Of a stretch of 64,000 nt of DNA, positions 61,706 to 64,000 are shown in pieces. The translations under genes and the position numbers were made by a program. Every line of letters starts with the position of its first letter. Positions within the stretch are counted from its first letter, which is position 1. The stretch is from Pseudomonas vancouverensis. Its GTDB lineage: Bacteria > Pseudomonadota > Gammaproteobacteria > Pseudomonadales > Pseudomonadaceae. The notes beneath the pieces are model-generated. The model did not search any database. It saw only the letters and a program-made list of their open reading frames with translations, and was not told where the DNA came from. Location of the stretch: the NCBI RefSeq assembly GCF_004348895.1, contig NZ_RRZK01000028.1:186001-250000 (forward strand). The letters are read 5' to 3'.

Positions 61706-61775
61706 GGGGCGAATCCTGTAGCGAGGGAAATTTGAGGGCGCGAATAATACCGCATTAAGCGGGACTTCGGACTTA

Positions 61776-61878
61776 GTGGCGAGGGAGCTCGCTCCCGTTG
61801 GGGTGCGAAGCGCCCCCAAACAAGGTCACAGATTCACAACTGCTTCGCAGCCGAACGGGAGCAAGCTCCCTCGCCACA
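61776..61878. repeat. Paired REP element, second family
   Basis: GTGGCGAGGGAGCTCGCTCC at 61776 and the inverse ending CTCGCCACA at 61878, with a GGGGTGCGAAGCGCCCCC hairpin between. Same family as 30496-30626. Confidence 0.8.
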
Positions 61879-61899
61879 GAGGAATGCGTCCGGGCGGGT

Positions 61900-62418
61900 T
61901 TAGCCCAGCAGTTTCTCCAATTGCGCGATGGTGTCGGCAGCCCCCATGGTTTTCGCCGCCTCCAGCGCCGTGATGCCATTGGCATCCTTGGCTTTCGGGT
62001 CGGCGCCCTTGCTGACCAGATAATCGACAATGGCCACGCGGTTGAACATCGCCGCCATCATCAGCGCGGTACGGCCGTCAAACGACGAGCCCTCGACCTG
62101 CGCCCCACCTTCGACCAACGCTGCAACCACAGCCAGATCGCCTTTGAACGCGGCACCGGCAATCGGACTCTGGCCGTTGTCGTTGCGAATCTCCGGGTCG
62201 GCCTTGTGTTCGAGCAACACCTTCACGGTGTCCACGTGACCGTGGTACGCGGCGAGCATCAGCAAGGTGTCGCCCTTGTGATTACGCAGGTTGGGCGGCA
62301 GGCCTTTGGTCAGCAGCGCGGCCATCATTGCCGCATCGCCCTCCCGAGCCTTGTTGAATACCTGTTCGGCAAACTCGGCGGCTTCTTCGGGGGTCATCTG
62401 GCGGCTTTTGTCTGACAT
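61900..62418 (-). CDS. Ankyrin-repeat protein
   Basis: 172 residues. Four ankyrin repeats: DAAMMAALLTKGLPPNLRN, GDTLLMLAAYHGHVDTVKVL, GQSPIAGAAFKGDLAVVAAL and GRTALMMAAMFNRVAIVDYL, then a partial fifth. A helical N-terminus (MTPEEAAEFAEQVFNKA) precedes them, and no signal peptide is seen. Protein-protein interaction role, partner unknown. Similar proteins often sit beside catalase genes, but not here. Confidence 0.9.
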   Translation of the reverse strand: MSDKSRQMTPEEAAEFAEQVFNKAREGDAAMMAALLTKGLPPNLRNHKGDTLLMLAAYHGHVDTVKVLLEHKADPEIRNDNGQSPIAGAAFKGDLAVVAALVEGGAQVEGSSFDGRTALMMAAMFNRVAIVDYLVSKGADPKAKDANGITALEAAKTMGAADTIAQLEKLLG

Positions 62419-62514
62419 TGGGCACTCCGTTTTCTGTCATTCGTAAAGCCGACAGTTTCCCGAGCCGTCCCGACACTGTCACTTGTTTTTTCTCGTGTCG
62501 GGCCATAGCCACAT

Positions 62515-64000
62515 TCAATAACGGTATTTGCCCGCGTGAATATCGCTGAGCAGTTGCTCAGTGACCTGTACGTAGGTGTGAGTGCCCGGCAGCCAGGCGT
62601 AGATCGGGTCGTCGCCGGTCTTGCCAGGGTCAAAGGCTTCACTCTTGAGCCGGTTTTTCTGATATTTGAAGGTACCGGTCGTTTCCATTTTCACCTTCAC
62701 CCGCAGGAACAGCGGCACGGCATACGCCGGCATTTGCTGGCGAGCGAACGCCAGCAACTCACTGAAGTCCAGGGTCGCCAGAGATTCGGCTGGGGTGATT
62801 GCAGCCATGCCGGCACGGCCATTGGTGTTGTGGATTTCCACCCCGTAGGCCACAGCTTCGGAAATCTGCGGGTGACGCAGCAGGATGTTCTCGACTTCGG
62901 TGGTTGAAACGTTTTCGCCCTTCCAGCGATAAGTGTCGCCGAGGCGATCGACAAACTGCGCATGGCCGAAGCCGATGTTGCGCAACAGATCACCGGTGTT
63001 GAAGTAGCAATCGCTCCGTTCAAACACGTCGTGCAGCACCACCTTGGCGGTTTTCTGTGGATCGGTGTAACCATCCAGCGGTGCCTTGTCGTCGATTCTG
63101 GCCAGCAACAAACCCTTCTCGCCCTTGGCGACCTTGAGCATCCAGCCCTTGTCGTCACGCAGCGGCTCGCCGCTGTCGTGGTCGTAAGCCACCAGTTCCC
63201 AGGACATCAGCGAGAAACCGATGGTGTTGTCGAAATTGAGGATGTTGGTGAAACCAATATTGCCGTCGCTGGCGGCGTACAACTCGCAGATGTGGTTGAC
63301 CGCGAACCGGGTCTTGAACTCGTTCCAGGCGCCAGGCCGCAGGCCGTTGCCGATCATCTTCTTTACCTCGTGCCGGCTGTCGTCGGCGCTGGGCGGCTGG
63401 TCGACCAGATACCGGCACAGCTCTCCGACGTAACCGATGGTCGTCGCCCGGTACTTGCGTACATCGTTCCAGAACTGGCTGGCGCTGAACTTGCGGCGGA
63501 TGGCGAAGCCGGAGGCGCCGATGATTGCCGAACCCCAGCACACGCACAGCCCGGTGGCGTGGTACAGCGGCAAGGTGCAATAGACGATGTCGCTGGGGCG
63601 CATGTCCAGAGCGACCATGCCGAAGCTGGCCGAGCTGCGCATCCACCGGCCGTGCTTGAACACGCCGGCCTTGGGCAACCCGGTCGTGCCGGAGGTGTAG
63701 ATATAGAAGCACGGGTCGTCGAAATGGATCTGCTGGCTGCTCGGCGGATTGTCGGTGGACTCGTCGACGCTGGCGGACATCAGGTTGATGAAGCCCTCAG
63801 GCGCAATGCCCGGTTGCCGCGAAGTGTCCTGATCGGCCACAAACCAGGTGCGCGTTGCCTTGATCGAGACCTGCTCGCGCACGGCCAGAAAGGCCGGGAC
63901 CAGTTCTTCACCGACAATGATTGCCGCGGGCGCCACCAGGTTAAGGCTGTGCACCAGGGTGTCACGGGTCTGGGACGTATTGAGCAGCGCGCTGATGGCG
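62515..64000 (-). CDS. Long-chain acyl-CoA synthetase (FATP-like), N-terminus outside window
   Basis: The frame runs to the right edge; 495 codons are visible. AMP-binding motif YIYTSGTTGLPKAGVFKHGR, adenylation core GFSLMSWELVAYD, hinge and A8 region YFNTGDLLRNIG ... DRLGDTYRWKGENVSTTEVE, C-terminal Lys in TGTFKYQKNRLKSEAF. Activates fatty acids to acyl-CoA at the membrane. The pattern is closer to the FadD6/very-long-chain (FATP) type than to FadD1/FadD2. The true start lies beyond position 64000. Confidence 0.9.
   Translation of the reverse strand, partial: AISALLNTSQTRDTLVHSLNLVAPAAIIVGEELVPAFLAVREQVSIKATRTWFVADQDTSRQPGIAPEGFINLMSASVDESTDNPPSSQQIHFDDPCFYIYTSGTTGLPKAGVFKHGRWMRSSASFGMVALDMRPSDIVYCTLPLYHATGLCVCWGSAIIGASGFAIRRKFSASQFWNDVRKYRATTIGYVGELCRYLVDQPPSADDSRHEVKKMIGNGLRPGAWNEFKTRFAVNHICELYAASDGNIGFTNILNFDNTIGFSLMSWELVAYDHDSGEPLRDDKGWMLKVAKGEKGLLLARIDDKAPLDGYTDPQKTAKVVLHDVFERSDCYFNTGDLLRNIGFGHAQFVDRLGDTYRWKGENVSTTEVENILLRHPQISEAVAYGVEIHNTNGRAGMAAITPAESLATLDFSELLAFARQQMPAYAVPLFLRVKVKMETTGTFKYQKNRLKSEAFDPGKTGDDPIYAWLPGTHTYVQVTEQLLSDIHAGKYRY

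Noticed and set aside
15183..61878. Repeated palindromes as a CRISPR array
   Set aside because: The units are scattered singly or in inverted pairs at gene ends, with no regular spacers and no cas genes. They are REP elements.

Overview
The window is chromosomal DNA of a Pseudomonas of the fluorescens type. The evidence is the high GC content, the oprF-sigX-cmpX-crfX-cmaX block, a methylcitrate cluster of the acnD/prpF type, and many short palindromic REP repeats built on GGGAGCGAGC / GCTCGCTCCC. The order cysH-thrH-pabB ... ppsR-ppsA ... oprF-cobA-nasC-nirD-nirB-nasA matches, as I remember it, the PA1756-PA1783 stretch of P. aeruginosa, with insertions. No phage, insertion sequence or CRISPR array is visible.

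Layout. Bases 1-9420 hold assimilatory nitrate/nitrite reduction: a truncated nitrate transporter, a frameshifted phosphatase/kinase, nirB, nirD, nasC and cobA. A leader before nirB carries a sigma-54 promoter, two hexaloop hairpins of the ANTAR (NasT) type and a terminator. Bases 9495-13466 are the envelope-stress block oprF, sigX, cmpX, crfX, cmaX. RraA, an alpha/beta hydrolase, ppsA and ppsR follow. Bases 18719-25557 are the 2-methylcitrate (propionate) cluster with a GntR-type regulator and a likely operator. Bases 25857-28920 are a predicted amidoligase triad: retropepsin-like protease, transglutaminase-7TM protein and RimK-like ATP-grasp. Then come pabB, thrH and cysH.

Bases 32160-39463 are accessory: an NCS1 transporter with a hydantoin-racemase-like protein behind two large inverted repeats, a LysR/SDR pair, a HAD phosphatase, an acidic small protein and two tandem glycine-zipper proteins.

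The most interesting region is 39464-45961, next to a tRNA-Ser gene. Six tightly packed minus-strand genes match, function by function, the Campylobacter jejuni pathway for the O-methyl phosphoramidate (MeOPN) capsule modification: L-glutamine kinase, CTP:phosphoglutamine cytidylyltransferase, gamma-glutamyl-CDP-amidate hydrolase, CDP-amidate kinase, a methyltransferase, and a CDP-glycerol-transferase-like protein that could transfer the group to a glycan. The order nucleotidyltransferase - amidohydrolase - glutamine kinase - methyltransferase is the same as Cj1416-Cj1419. I know of no description of this pathway in Pseudomonas. I infer a P-N bond-forming surface-modification or small-molecule pathway.

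Bases 46721-64000 are mostly core: an enoyl-CoA hydratase-like protein, PlsC, CorA, an amidotransferase, a FadB-like protein with its thiolase, a mono-haem cytochrome protein, a second peptide-ligase-type triad (circularly permuted ATP-grasp, alpha-E, transglutaminase), RraB, SpeE, small proteins, an ankyrin protein and a truncated acyl-CoA synthetase at the right edge.
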